Part shown: positions 9,624 through 22,508 of the stretch, piece by piece
Position numbering within the stretch: the first letter of the stretch is position 1
Layout of the letters: the number at the start of each line of letters is the position of its first letter
Position numbers and translations under genes: made by a program
Assembly (NCBI GenBank): GCA_018812525.1
Contig: JAHJDE010000094.1
Location: 1-34,176 of the forward strand
Length of the DNA: 34,176 nucleotides
Reading direction: 5' to 3'
From: Gammaproteobacteria bacterium
GTDB lineage: Bacteria; Pseudomonadota; Gammaproteobacteria; Chromatiales; Chromatiaceae
The notes under the pieces: generated by a model
Database searches by the model: none
Told to the model about the DNA's origin: nothing
What the model saw: only the letters and a program-made list of their open reading frames with translations

Positions 9624-9851
9624 GTAGGTTGGGTTAGGCGGTTTTTCGCGCAAGCCCCAACGGGGTGAGGCGCATGGATGCGCCGAACAAAAAACCGCCG
9701 GGAGCGGTTTTTCGCACAAGCCCCAACGGGGTGAGGCGCAGGGATGCGTCGAACAAACCCAACATTCTCGCCGGCCTCTGTTGGGTTACGGCGCACTCCA
9801 CCCCTCCGAATTCCTCGATGGTATTGGGTTTGTGCGCCTAACCCAACCTAC
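9624..9851. repeat. Nested repeat block between ftsH and folP
   Basis: Outer inverted arms of TAGGTTGGGTTAGGCG type (about 9624-9640 and 9836-9851) enclose a direct repeat of period 66 (units from about 9638 and 9704, carrying GCGGTTTTTCGC, CAAGCCCCAACGGGG and GATGCG-CGAAC) and a further half-site GTTGGGTTACGGCG near 9779. The 66-base unit is the same element, with about seven differences, as the perfect tandem inside queG at 29075-29206. The block fills the gap and contains no gene; the short open frames across it are repeat translations. Confidence 0.85.
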
Positions 9852-9852
9852 A

Positions 9853-11781
<1,929 letters not shown>

Positions 11782-11810
11782 GACAGAGTCCTCAAATATA
11801 ACGTAAGAGT

Positions 11811-11849
11811 TGCGAAGCACCTTCGCCCCCTCTCCCCGAGGGAGAGGGA
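11811..11849. repeat. GCGAAGCACCTT / CCCTCTCCC hairpin repeat
   Basis: A nine-base stem (CCCTCTCCC, 11828-11836, with complement 11840-11848) is preceded by TGCGAAGCACCTT. The same arrangement occurs in the opposite orientation at about 24080-24120 at the 3' end of cobD. It lies between rlmE and ftsH, where it may act as a weak intercistronic hairpin. Confidence 0.7.
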
Positions 11850-11882
11850 TGCCGGGCCTGTAAGCCCGTAATGTCCCGGAAA

Positions 11883-12503
11883 TTATACCCGTTTTCCTCT
11901 GGCCAGGAGATAGACCTCCCGGCTGTTGGAGCGCGAGGCCTCGGGCTTCCTCGTCATCACCTTGTCGAAGCTGAGCCTCAGCGCCTTGAGGAAGGCCTCG
12001 AAGCCCTCCCCCTGAAATACCTTGACCAGAAAATCGCCGCCGGGTTTCAGGGTCTCCCGCGCAAATTCCAGGGCCAGTTCACACAAATGGATGGAACGGG
12101 GTTGATCGACCACGGCCACACCCGAGACATTGGGCGCCATGTCGGAAATTACAAGATCGACTGCCCGCCCGGCCAGCAAATCCCGCAATCTTTCCAGGGC
12201 TTCCTGCTCCCTGAAATCCCCCTCGACGATCGCCACGTCGGCCACCGGGTCCATGGGCAGGATATCCATGGCGATCACCGCCCCCTTCCCGCCCACCAAC
12301 CGGCTGGCCACCTGGCTCCAGCCGCCGGGCGCGGCACCCAGGTCCACCACCACCTGGCCGGGCCGGAGGATCTTGTCCCTCTCCTGGATCTCCAGCAGCT
12401 TGAAGGCCGCGCGGGAACGAAAGCCCTCGCGCTGGGCTCGCTGCACATAGGGGTCGTTGAAATGCCGGTTCAACCAGCGCTGACTGCTCTTGGTCTTGGC
12501 CAT
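11883..12503 (-). CDS. rlmE: 23S rRNA 2'-O-methyltransferase RlmE
   Basis: Also called FtsJ/RrmJ; methylates U2552 of 23S rRNA late in 50S assembly. The SAM-binding motif is [13 protein letters not shown] (about 52-64), and the K-D-K-E catalytic set appears as K35 (AAFKLL), D121 ([10 protein letters not shown]), K161 (FLVKVFQG) and E196 (SREVYLLA). The 206 residues are standard. It is divergent from yhbY and precedes ftsH, the order seen in E. coli and most gammaproteobacteria. Confidence 0.97.
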   Translation of the reverse strand: MAKTKSSQRWLNRHFNDPYVQRAQREGFRSRAAFKLLEIQERDKILRPGQVVVDLGAAPGGWSQVASRLVGGKGAVIAMDILPMDPVADVAIVEGDFREQEALERLRDLLAGRAVDLVISDMAPNVSGVAVVDQPRSIHLCELALEFARETLKPGGDFLVKVFQGEGFEAFLKALRLSFDKVMTRKPEASRSNSREVYLLARGKRV

Positions 12504-12541
12504 CTAAATTTTACTTCGTCACTCGGGAAGGCTTCCGGGGC

Positions 12542-12547
12542 TATAAT
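12542..12547 (+). promoter_or_regulatory. Candidate -10 element of yhbY
   Basis: A perfect TATAAT lies 27 bases before the yhbY start within the 71-base rlmE-yhbY gap. The -35 position (about 12518-12524) is a poor match, so this is a likely but unproven sigma-70 promoter. Confidence 0.5.
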
Positions 12548-12574
12548 GGCCCGTTTTCAGCCGGACACCAAGCC

Positions 12575-12874
12575 ATGAAGCTCAGCGAACCCCAAAGGCG
12601 CCATCTCAAGGGACTGGCCCATCACCTGAAACCGGTTGTCATCGTGGGGCAGGCGGGGGTTACCGAAGGGGTGTTGGAAGAGATCGGCGTCGCCCTGGAC
12701 GCCCACGAACTCATCAAGGTCAAGGTCAACGCGGGGGAGCGGGAGGAGCGGGACGCCATGATCGAGGCCATCGCCACCGCCACCGGCGCCGCCTTCATCA
12801 ACCGCATCGGCCACATCGCCATCTTCTTCCGCCGCAACAGCCGCAGGCCGAAGGTCGTTCTGCCGTCGGGTTGA
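12575..12874 (+). CDS. yhbY: Ribosome-assembly RNA-binding protein YhbY
   Basis: Small CRS1-YhbY (CRM) domain protein associated with pre-50S particles. The family pattern is complete: LSEPQRRHLKGLAHHLKPVVIVGQ, the GxxG-type loop GQAGVTEGV, the HELIKVKV strand, and the C-terminal GHIAIFFRRNSRRPK basic segment. Length 99 is typical. It is the only plus-strand gene in this half of the window, transcribed away from rlmE and towards greA. Confidence 0.95.
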   Translation: MKLSEPQRRHLKGLAHHLKPVVIVGQAGVTEGVLEEIGVALDAHELIKVKVNAGEREERDAMIEAIATATGAAFINRIGHIAIFFRRNSRRPKVVLPSG

Positions 12875-12897
12875 ACGGCGGGGGCGCTTTTCAGCCA

Positions 12898-13050
12898 CGT
12901 AGCCCGGATGCAGCAAAGCGGACAAATCGGCAGGACAGCCGATTTGTCCGCCTTGCGCCCGAAGGGTGCGGTATAGGGAAATACCGCATGCATCCGGGAT
13001 GATCCGAGCCACGCGCTTCCCGGATTACACTGCGTTCCATCCGGGCTACT
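12898..13050. repeat. Nested palindromes between yhbY and greA
   Basis: Outer inverted arms GTAGCCCGGATG (12899-12910) and its near complement CATCCGGGCTAC (13038-13049) enclose a strong hairpin with arms CGGACAAATCGGC (about 12920-12950) and a smaller one with GCGGTAT arms (12968-12987). The two flanking genes converge here, so the structure may serve as a bidirectional terminator. No gene lies inside. Confidence 0.8.
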
Positions 13051-13057
13051 CGCTGAG

Positions 13058-13534
<477 letters not shown>

Positions 13535-13547
13535 CCAATTCTCTCCA

Positions 13548-16763
<3,216 letters not shown>

Positions 16764-16778
16764 GTCTTGCTTCGATAG

Positions 16779-16853
16779 GTAGGATGCGGTGAGCGGTAGC
16801 GAACCGCATCATGTCGCGCCGGCCGGTGCGGTTCGTTCCTCACCGCACCCTAC
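16779..16853. repeat. Inverted repeat in the carA-carB gap
   Basis: Arms of GTAGGATGCGGTGAGCG / CACCGCACCCTAC type, with inner GAACCGCA / TGCGGTTCG matches. It occupies most of the 105-base gap between carA and carB, two genes that are normally tightly spaced, so it probably inserted there. It could form a stable mRNA hairpin between the subunits. Confidence 0.8.
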
Positions 16854-16868
16854 GGCCTTTACGGTCAA

Positions 16869-17990
16869 TTAACTCTTCATCAATTCAATAAAATGGTCGA
16901 ACACCGGCGCCACGTCATGGGGGCCGGGGCTGGCCTCGGGGTGGCCCTGGAAACTGAAGGCCGGGCGGTCGGTCCGGTGGATACCCTGTAGCGAACCGTC
17001 GAACAGCGACTTATGCGTTGCCCGCAGGTTGGCGGGCAGGGTCGCCTCGTCCACGGCGAAGCCGTGGTTCTGACTGCTGATCATCACGGTCTTGCTGTCC
17101 AGGTCCTGCACCGGATGATTGGCCCCGTGGTGGCCGAATTTCATCTTGATCGTCTTGGCGCCGCTGGCCAGGCCCAGCAACTGGTGGCCGAGGCAGATGC
17201 CGAAGGTGGGCACGCCGGCCTCGACGATCTCGCGAATGGCGGCGATGGCGTAATCGCAAGGCTCCGGGTCGCCGGGGCCGTTGGAAAGAAAGACGCCGTT
17301 GGGCTTCATCGCCAGGACCTCGACGGCCGAGGTCTGGGCCGGCACGACGGTCAGGCGGCAGCCGCGATCCACCAGCATGCGCAGGATGTTGCGCTTGACA
17401 CCGTAGTCGAAGGCCACCACGTGGAAAGGTAAATCGGTCGCGGCGGGCGGGTGTCCCTGCTCCAGGGTCCAGGAGCCGACGGTCCATTCGTAGGAGGTAG
17501 CCGTGGTCACTTCCTTGGCCAGGTCCATGCCCTTGAGTCCAGGGAAGGTCCTGGCCGCCGCCAGGGCCTTGGCCTCGTCCACCTCGCCCGCCATGATGCA
17601 GCCATTCTGGGCGCCCTTTTCGCGCAGGATGCGGGTCAGGCGCCGGGTGTCGATATCAGCGATGGCGACGATGTTCTGCTCACGCAGGTATTGATCCAGC
17701 GGCTTTTGGTTGCGCCAATTGCTTGCACGCAGGGAGAGGTCGCGGATGACCAAGCCGGCGGCATGGATGCGGTCCGACTCCTCATCCTCGTCGTTGGTGC
17801 CGGTATTGCCGATATGGGGATAGGTCAGGGTGACGATCTGCCGGCTGTAGGAGGGGTCTGTCAGGATCTCCTGATAACCGGTCAACGCCGTGTTGAATAC
17901 CACTTCACCGACGGTCGAACCCTCGGCGCCAATGGCGGTGCCGCGAAATACCGAACCCTCTTCCAAAACCAAAATCGCTGGCTTACTCAA
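16869..17990 (-). CDS. carA: Carbamoyl phosphate synthase small subunit
   Basis: Glutaminase subunit delivering ammonia to CarB. The N-terminal CPSase domain opens with [19 protein letters not shown] and has [16 protein letters not shown]. The class I amidotransferase domain carries the nucleophile cysteine in [10 protein letters not shown] and the His-Glu pair in [11 protein letters not shown]. Length 373 is normal. The start codon is TTG at 17988-17990, supported by GGAGAGGTCA directly upstream. Upstream, where dapB often lies in relatives, are repeats and a hairpin. Confidence 0.97.
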   Translation of the reverse strand: MSKPAILVLEEGSVFRGTAIGAEGSTVGEVVFNTALTGYQEILTDPSYSRQIVTLTYPHIGNTGTNDEDEESDRIHAAGLVIRDLSLRASNWRNQKPLDQYLREQNIVAIADIDTRRLTRILREKGAQNGCIMAGEVDEAKALAAARTFPGLKGMDLAKEVTTATSYEWTVGSWTLEQGHPPAATDLPFHVVAFDYGVKRNILRMLVDRGCRLTVVPAQTSAVEVLAMKPNGVFLSNGPGDPEPCDYAIAAIREIVEAGVPTFGICLGHQLLGLASGAKTIKMKFGHHGANHPVQDLDSKTVMISSQNHGFAVDEATLPANLRATHKSLFDGSLQGIHRTDRPAFSFQGHPEASPGPHDVAPVFDHFIELMKS

Positions 17991-18011
17991 TGACCTCTCC
18001 GACGCAGGTAA

Positions 18012-18047
18012 AGAAAACGGGAGGAACCGGCCGGCTCTTCCCGTTTT
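18012..18047 (-). terminator. Hairpin just upstream of carA
   Basis: Ten-base arms (GAAAACGGGA and its complement) with an inner CCGGCCGG palindrome, followed on the minus strand by TTTTCTTTA and then the carA ribosome site about 20 bases on. It could be the terminator of an upstream transcript or a leader attenuator of carAB; the sequence alone does not decide. Confidence 0.5.
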
Positions 18048-18187
18048 CAGGAATCTCTATGATCGAACTGGCGGCAGGGAACGAGGGATCGAACCACAAC
18101 CGGGAGGATTTTAGTGCCGAAGCACATCTTTGTCCAATTCGCTGCCTGGGGCTCAGGACAACGTCATCTAAGGCAAACGGCATTCAA

Positions 18188-18272
18188 AAGAGGTTCTTGC
18201 AAAACTGCAAGAACCTCTTGCGGTTCAGGGATGAACCGCCTTGCAAAATGGTCAGGATGGCCATTTTGCAAG
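18188..18272. repeat. Composite palindrome, modules A, B and C
   Basis: Three hairpins in a row: A (18188-18219, GAGGTTCTTGC arms), B (18220-18239, GCGGTTCA arms) and C (18240-18272, CTTGCAAAATGG arms). This is the fullest copy in the window of the composite also found at 91-142, 31270-31314, 31641-31668 and 34075-34176. It lies in the 389-base gap upstream of carA, whose remainder (18048-18187) shows nothing I can name. Confidence 0.88.
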
Positions 18273-18305
18273 TTCCTCAAAACTATTAGCAAAAGCAGGG
18301 TAGGG

Positions 18306-18334
18306 GTAGGGGCGGGTTTTAAACCCGCCCCTAC
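18306..18334. repeat. 29-bp palindrome GTAGGGGCGGGTTT
   Basis: Near-perfect palindrome with 14-base arms around one base, downstream of the flavoprotein gene. A second copy, with C instead of T at the centre, is inside the first codons of cobD at 25130-25158. Confidence 0.9.
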
Positions 18335-18379
18335 GACAGGGTCAACTGTGATTTCCAGGATCAATCGACCGGACAAGGC

Positions 18380-19507
18380 CTAACGGAACCGCCGCAGATA
18401 CCACCACTCGAAACCGCGTTTGAGCCAGTGGAAGGCGCGGCAGGCCGGCAGGACCAGATTGAACCGCTCGGTTCGCCCCACCAGCATGCCCTTGTCATTG
18501 CTATCGACGATACAGAGCAGTTCGGCCTTGAAGGTCCGTTCCGGTTCGCGCCCAGCCAGTTCGGCCAGCAGATTTGCCGCTGCCGCCCCAGCCTGGAGAT
18601 CGGCCATATGGGCCTGCTTCGGCATCCAGTCCGGGCCAGGGTAGCTGCCCGAATCGCCGGCCACATAGACCCGCTCCCAACCCGGCACACGGCAAAGGCT
18701 GTCGGCCTTGAGCAGCCCGCCCTGTGAACGCGGCAGTTCGGTGTTGTCGAACCACTGATTGCCGGTCATGCCCGGCATGAAGAGAATCAGGTCGGCGTCG
18801 AACTCGCCACCCTCCGTCATCACCCTGGACTGGGTGAAGCCCTTGAGCTTATGGCCCAGATGGGACTCGATGCCGCGCCGCTTCATCTCTCGCAACAGGC
18901 CCGCCACCGCCTTGGGACCGAGGCGGTTGCCGGGCTGCGGGGCAGGAGAGAAAAAGGTGATCCGAAAGCGGCTGCGCCGCCCCTGCTGGCGCAAGAGGCT
19001 GTCGATGCCGAACAGGAATTCGAACATGGGGCCACCGCGCATGGCAGTCGGCTCATTGGGATTACCCGCGAAACCGACGGCGATATTGCCCTCCGGCATT
19101 TCGTTCAGGCGATCGCGGATCCGCTCCGCCGCCGGAATCCCCTCACAGGGGGTGATGGCGTACTCGATCCCCGGCAGCTTCTTGATGAAGCGTCCGCCCG
19201 AGGCGATGATCAAACCATCGTTCCTGACCTTGCCCTCAGGGGTGACCACCAGACGACCGCCTTCCTCAAGCCCCATGGCGCTACCCTGATGGTATTTCAC
19301 CCGCTTGGTCCGGAAGAAATGGGCCAGATCGATGCGCAGATCCTCGGCCCGGCGGATACCGCTGGGGATCCAGATGATGCCGGGCAGATAGACAAACTCA
19401 GGCCGAGGGGCAATCAGGCTGATCTCCAGGCTGGCATCGGCCTTGCGCAACCTCTCAACGGCGGTCAGGGCAGCGAAACCTGACCCGATGACGGTCACTC
19501 GATTCAT
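18380..19507 (-). CDS. SQR-like FAD-dependent oxidoreductase
   Basis: Pyridine nucleotide-disulfide oxidoreductase fold close to sulfide:quinone oxidoreductases and type II NADH dehydrogenases. The N-terminal FAD-binding motif is VTVIGSGFAALTAVERL and the second flavin motif is VYVAGDSGSYPG (281-291). The C-terminus (FHWLKRGFEWWYLRRFR) is amphipathic and basic, fitting membrane association. Four cysteines are present (121, 272, 332, 356), but where SQRs have Cys before G-P-A-Y-E-F this protein reads TAMRGGPMFEF with no cysteine. A true sulfide oxidase role is therefore doubtful; a quinone-linked dehydrogenase is as likely. It stands alone, divergent from an IS607-type element. A GGAG ribosome site precedes 19507. 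Confidence 0.8.
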   Translation of the reverse strand: MNRVTVIGSGFAALTAVERLRKADASLEISLIAPRPEFVYLPGIIWIPSGIRRAEDLRIDLAHFFRTKRVKYHQGSAMGLEEGGRLVVTPEGKVRNDGLIIASGGRFIKKLPGIEYAITPCEGIPAAERIRDRLNEMPEGNIAVGFAGNPNEPTAMRGGPMFEFLFGIDSLLRQQGRRSRFRITFFSPAPQPGNRLGPKAVAGLLREMKRRGIESHLGHKLKGFTQSRVMTEGGEFDADLILFMPGMTGNQWFDNTELPRSQGGLLKADSLCRVPGWERVYVAGDSGSYPGPDWMPKQAHMADLQAGAAAANLLAELAGREPERTFKAELLCIVDSNDKGMLVGRTERFNLVLPACRAFHWLKRGFEWWYLRRFR

Positions 19508-19572
19508 GAGGGGGCTCCAGGGTTTGAACAGTATAATTGAAACATGACCAAGTCTATCCTATGCTATCCACT

Positions 19573-20235
19573 ATGAATAGATATGTAGCGATAGGTGAAG
19601 CCTCTGAAGCACTGGGTGTGTCGATTACGACATTGCGGCGATGGGAGGCAGAAGGCAAGCTAATACCGGAGCGCACGGCGGGACGGCAACGGCGCTACGA
19701 CCTCGCCAAACTCAAGCCAGAGTTGTTTCACTCTGCACAGCAAGACCGCAAGACTATTGCCTATGCTCGCGTATCAAGTCACGACCAGAAGGATGATCTT
19801 GAGCGGCAAAAGCAGGTTCTGGAGTTGTATTGCGCCAAGCAGGGCTGGGCGTTCGAGGTGGTGGCTGATCTGGGTTCGGGCATGAACTACAACAAAAAAG
19901 GCTTGAAGCGTCTGCTGGACGAAATTATCGAGGGCCGCGTCGGGCGTCTGGTAATCGTCCACAAAGACCGCTTGTTGCGTTTCGGCGCAGAACTGGTTTT
20001 TGCAATCTGTGAAGCGAAAGACGTTGAGGTACTCATCATCAACAAAGGTTCGCGGAGCGACGCCAGCCCTGCACAGCAGGGTGAAGATGCGGATACGACA
20101 TTCGAGGAAGACCTCGCCAAAGACGTGCTGGAGATCATTACAGTGTTCTCGGCGCGCCTGTATGGCAGCCGCTCGCGCAAGAATCAGAAATTGCTGGACG
20201 GCGTGAAGCAAGCCGTGGAGGCTGCGGCATGCTGA
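19573..20235 (+). CDS. tnpA: IS607-family serine recombinase TnpA
   Basis: Transposase of an IS607-type element. An N-terminal MerR-like helix-turn-helix (VAIGEASEALGVSITTLRRWEAEGKL) is followed by a serine recombinase catalytic domain opening with TIAYARVSSHDQKDDLERQK, whose serine (68) is the nucleophile; the downstream VIVHKDRLLRFG holds the conserved arginines. It appears complete at 220 residues from the ATG at 19573; the frame is open from a TTG at 19537, but MNRYVAIGEA is the usual beginning of the family. The end overlaps the tnpB start by seven bases, as in intact IS607 elements. The N-terminal region fits IS607, not resolvases of Tn3. Confidence 0.93.
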   Translation: MNRYVAIGEASEALGVSITTLRRWEAEGKLIPERTAGRQRRYDLAKLKPELFHSAQQDRKTIAYARVSSHDQKDDLERQKQVLELYCAKQGWAFEVVADLGSGMNYNKKGLKRLLDEIIEGRVGRLVIVHKDRLLRFGAELVFAICEAKDVEVLIINKGSRSDASPAQQGEDADTTFEEDLAKDVLEIITVFSARLYGSRSRKNQKLLDGVKQAVEAAAC

Positions 20236-20832
20236 TCGTCTATTTTCGCGGCAGAGCCGCTCCCACGGCGGTGGGAGCGGCTCTGCCGCGAAACAGATCG
20301 CCCAACTGGGCGCTGGCGGAGTGGCAGCGGCAGTACGAGGCGTGTAAAGCCGATGCAAGCCTGCCAAAACCATCGCAAATGTCCCTGCGCCGCCAACTCA
20401 ACGGCATCAAGGCCGAGCGGTTCCCGTGGATGCTGGAAGTGACCAAGAACGCGCCGCAGATGGCGATCATCCAACTGGGCGCGGCATTCAAGAACTTCTT
20501 TGCCGGTCGCGCCAAATACCCAAGTTCAGAAAAAAGGGCATCCATGACCGCTTCAGCCTGACCAACGACCAATTCAGCATCGATGCTTCACGCATCCGCA
20601 TCCCCAATCTTGGCTGGGTGCGGATGCGTGAGACGTTGCGCTTCACCGGCAAAATCATGTCGGCCACGGTTTCCCGCGCGGCCGACCGCTGGTTTGTCAG
20701 TATCACCATCGATACCCCGGAAGATTTGCCTCTACCAAAAGCCGAAAACCAAGGCGCGGAGGCTGTAGATTTGGGCGTATCGGCACTGGCGACGCTCTCA
20801 ACCGGGGAGAAAGTCGAAGGGCTCCTTGCAAA
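20229..20832 (+). pseudogene. tnpB: Broken TnpB (IS607 accessory, RNA-guided nuclease family)
   Basis: Remnant of the IS607 orfB/TnpB gene. It opens normally (MLIVY, overlapping tnpA) but codons 6 to about 22 are a 50-bp palindrome that replaced the usual N-terminal strand. The recognisable body then runs NWALAEWQRQYEACK to FPWMLEVTKNAPQMAI and FFAGRAKYP. One missing A at about 20522 shifts the frame; restoring it reads AKYPKFRKKG and continues with FSLTNDQFSIDASRIRIPNLG up to VDLGVSALATLSTGEKVEG, the first RuvC motif. The sequence then leaves the family near 20830, so the rest of RuvC and the zinc finger are missing. It cannot make an active nuclease. Confidence 0.88.
20244..20293. repeat. 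50-bp palindrome TTTCGCGGCAGAGCCGCTCCCAC
   Basis: Perfect 23-base arms around GGCG, inside the tnpB reading frame. The arms are identical to those at 28237-28286 at the end of queG. Similar GTGGGAGCGGC palindromes are common REP-type elements in gammaproteobacteria. Confidence 0.93.
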
Positions 20833-21315
20833 GTTGCCAAGCACCAGGCAGATTGAGGCCAGGTCTAGCCAACTTGAATCGATTAGCGATTAGGATCTGA
20901 CCCTTGCCGGCGTTAGGCTGCCCACTTCGTGATGGGAGACCTACAACATGCACACATTGGAAACGACTTCCGGCTATAGACCGCATGTCCAAGGACAGCA
21001 AGAGGGGGGGCCAGCGTATTATCGGAAGGCGAGCCAGGATCGAGAGGTTCGCTTATCCGTGGTATTCGTTCCCTGTGCTGTTCAGTGGGGCATGGGGATC
21101 GATTCTATGGATCAAGTTTTAGGCAGCCTGCCAGCGCAGTAGGGACACCGGTTACCCGGCGCCCTCTGCGGAGTCAAGTCTCCCAGCGGAACCATCCCGC
21201 CAGGCTCTCACAGATCCGTACGCAAAACGCGGGGGCACAGGGTCGATCAGACAGCAGGATTGCCATTGGCATCGAATCCAACAGATCGACTCTGACCCCA
21301 TTGGTCATATTGATT
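20833..21315. other. Gene-free transposon debris
   Basis: No convincing gene. A GGATCTGACCCT motif near 20886 and GACTCTGACCCC near 21284 belong to the same repeat type as 1309-1350. The central part 20940-21130 has open frames in two phases but nothing I recognise. 21139-21221 may be the end of a group II intron (separate entry). Confidence 0.6.
21139..21221 (-). other. Possible 3' end of a group II intron (remnant)
   Basis: On the minus strand GTACGGATCTGTG resembles the 3' strand of intron domain V, and further on GGGCGCCGGGTAACCGG followed by TGTCCCTAC resembles a domain VI hairpin ending in the intron terminal AY. The 5' half of domain V (AGCCGTATG type) and any reverse transcriptase are absent, and about 45 bases separate the two parts. 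This rests on remembered consensus, so it is tentative. Confidence 0.3.
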
Positions 21316-21732
21316 CTAAAGGCAGGTCATTCCCAGCACCTTGGCGGCTTTGTTCAGGCGCGTATCGAAACAGGCAAAACAGACCGGTGTTTGCGCGATG
21401 CGCCCGGTCTCAAACGCAGCGGCAAGCTGAACACTATCGTAGCCGCGCAAGGCAAAGGTATCGGCATACTCTCCGGCACGCACCACGAGCGACTGATCGA
21501 CCTCCATCACCACAAAGCGCGGCCAATCTTGCGCCAGCGCCGCCTTGGCCTGTTCGATCACGGGCGTGTCTTCCGGCACCTCCCGCGCCCGGCGTGACAA
21601 AGCGGCATGTGCTTCTGCCCAGGCGATCCGGCACAGGGCCTCAGCCTCGGCCGCTCGCGCCCTTACCGCTTCACTGTCCGCTTTGAGGATGTAGAGCTTG
21701 AGCAGCGCCGAAGTATCGCAAAACAGGATCAT
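21316..21732 (-). CDS. vapC: PIN-domain ribonuclease toxin (VapC type)
   Basis: Toxin of a type II toxin-antitoxin pair; VapC proteins cut tRNA or rRNA. The PIN fold acidic residues are visible: D6 in ILFCDTSALLKLY, E40 in IAWAEAHAALSR, D99 in LRGYDSVQLAAA and D123 in CFDTRLNKAA. Length 138 is usual. Its ATG overlaps the stop of the antitoxin gene by three to four bases, the standard arrangement. It lies within an accessory patch full of mobile-element debris. Confidence 0.92.
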   Translation of the reverse strand: MILFCDTSALLKLYILKADSEAVRARAAEAEALCRIAWAEAHAALSRRAREVPEDTPVIEQAKAALAQDWPRFVVMEVDQSLVVRAGEYADTFALRGYDSVQLAAAFETGRIAQTPVCFACFDTRLNKAAKVLGMTCL

Positions 21733-21992
21733 CCACGATCTTCCAGCACCAGCGCGGACATCGGCTTACCACCGCCTTGCAACGCCAATGCCGCGCCCTC
21801 GGGCTTGCCGCCCTGCCAGCTTGCCACGCCCGCAGCCAGTAAGCGGGCGACGCCCGAGCTATCCGTCGGCGGCACCCCGATGAGACGCGCCACCACTTTG
21901 CGGTGTGACGTTAGCTCAATTGGCTGCCCGGCTTGCGCCTGCTCCACGTACTGAGATAAATGTGACTTGAAATCACGCATAGACACTTCCAT
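21729..21992 (-). CDS. Phd/YefM-type antitoxin
   Basis: Antitoxin partner of the PIN toxin. The N-terminal MRDFKSHLSQYVEQAQAGQPIELTSHRKVVARLIGV is the Phd/YefM DNA-binding fold, in which the antitoxin normally represses its own operon; the C-terminal region (about 45-87) would wrap the toxin. Start at 21992 (MEVSMRDF) or the ATG at 21980 (MRDF); the first gives 87 residues. The upstream DNA contains a tandem 16-base duplication at 22007-22038, which could form or disturb the operator. Confidence 0.88.
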   Translation of the reverse strand: MEVSMRDFKSHLSQYVEQAQAGQPIELTSHRKVVARLIGVPPTDSSGVARLLAAGVASWQGGKPEGAALALQGGGKPMSALVLEDRG

Positions 21993-22006
21993 TTGTGACC
22001 CTCTAT

Positions 22007-22038
22007 TTAGGTAAGGAGAAAGTTAGGTAAGGAGAAAG
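22007..22038. repeat. 16-bp tandem duplication
   Basis: TTAGGTAAGGAGAAAG occurs twice head to tail. It lies just upstream of the antitoxin start and just beyond the RAYT fragment, and so marks either the junction or an operator. Confidence 0.85.
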
Positions 22039-22040
22039 GT

Positions 22041-22138
22041 AAAATCTATCACAGGCCTGCTTCAGCTTCTCCAGATAGAACGGATAATCCCCATCGGCAT
22101 AAAAGATGGGGTCACGATTATTGCCGCGCACAATGACA
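22041..22138 (-). pseudogene. Fragment of a REP-associated tyrosine transposase (RAYT)
   Basis: About 32 codons read VIVRGNNRDPIFYADGDY then PFYLEKLKQACDRF. This is the conserved beginning of Y1-type (IS200-like) REP-associated transposases, just before the usual HxH catalytic motif. The start codon side is lost, and after DRF the sequence departs from the family, so the HxH and tyrosine are missing. It is in frame with the cobT remnant upstream, so a fusion reading frame runs through both. RAYTs mobilise REP palindromes, which abound here. Confidence 0.8.
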
Positions 22139-22204
22139 CCAACTGTGTTCCTTGAGGACCCCCTCCTCTTACCTGCTCGTATAGCTGACTTTCCCTTTAA
22201 TTTT

Positions 22205-22508
22205 CCGGGGCCGAGGGTGCAGTTCATCACCCCGGCGACCGCTCCGCCCTCCCCTGTCCTCCCCAGATCGATGACCTCCAGCCCGGCGCCGAGGTCGCGC
22301 GCCATCCGGCCGATAGTCCCCGCGCCCCGCAGGGCCTCCCCCATCCCTGCCGCCGTATCGGCCCTGGGGGTCGCGGCCAGGACCTCGTCCGCGATACCGT
22401 GGTCGCCAGCGAAGAGCACCAGTTGCACCGGCCCGTCCGCCAACCCGGCCTGGGGCTGGGGGGTGCCACCGGCACCTCCAGCCAGGCGAACTCCCTCTCC
22501 ATCGTCAT
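22205..22508 (-). pseudogene. cobT: Decayed cobT (DMB phosphoribosyltransferase)
   Basis: CobT activates the lower base dimethylbenzimidazole for cobalamin. The ATG at 22508 overlaps the cobQ stop (ATGA), showing an originally intact operon gene. MEREFAWLEVPVAPPSP is followed by a deletion and frame change near 22450; the next frame reads VQLVLFAGDHGIADE, the CobT motif, then LGAGLEVIDLG, and stops resembling CobT after GVMNCTLGPG. Internal segments are also shortened, and the C-terminal two thirds is missing. It leads directly into a RAYT fragment. No working enzyme can come from it; the function must come from elsewhere in the genome or be lost. Confidence 0.85.

Noticed and set aside
9518-9796. 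92-codon open frame with a repeated HPVGACAKNR peptide
   Set aside because: It is the translation of the 66-bp repeat block and the start of folP in another frame; no gene-like features.
18070-18170. Possible tRNA on the minus strand (GGTTCGATCCC and a terminal GCCGCCA)
   Set aside because: The T-loop-like core has a poor stem, and no matching acceptor stem or anticodon arm can be built upstream.
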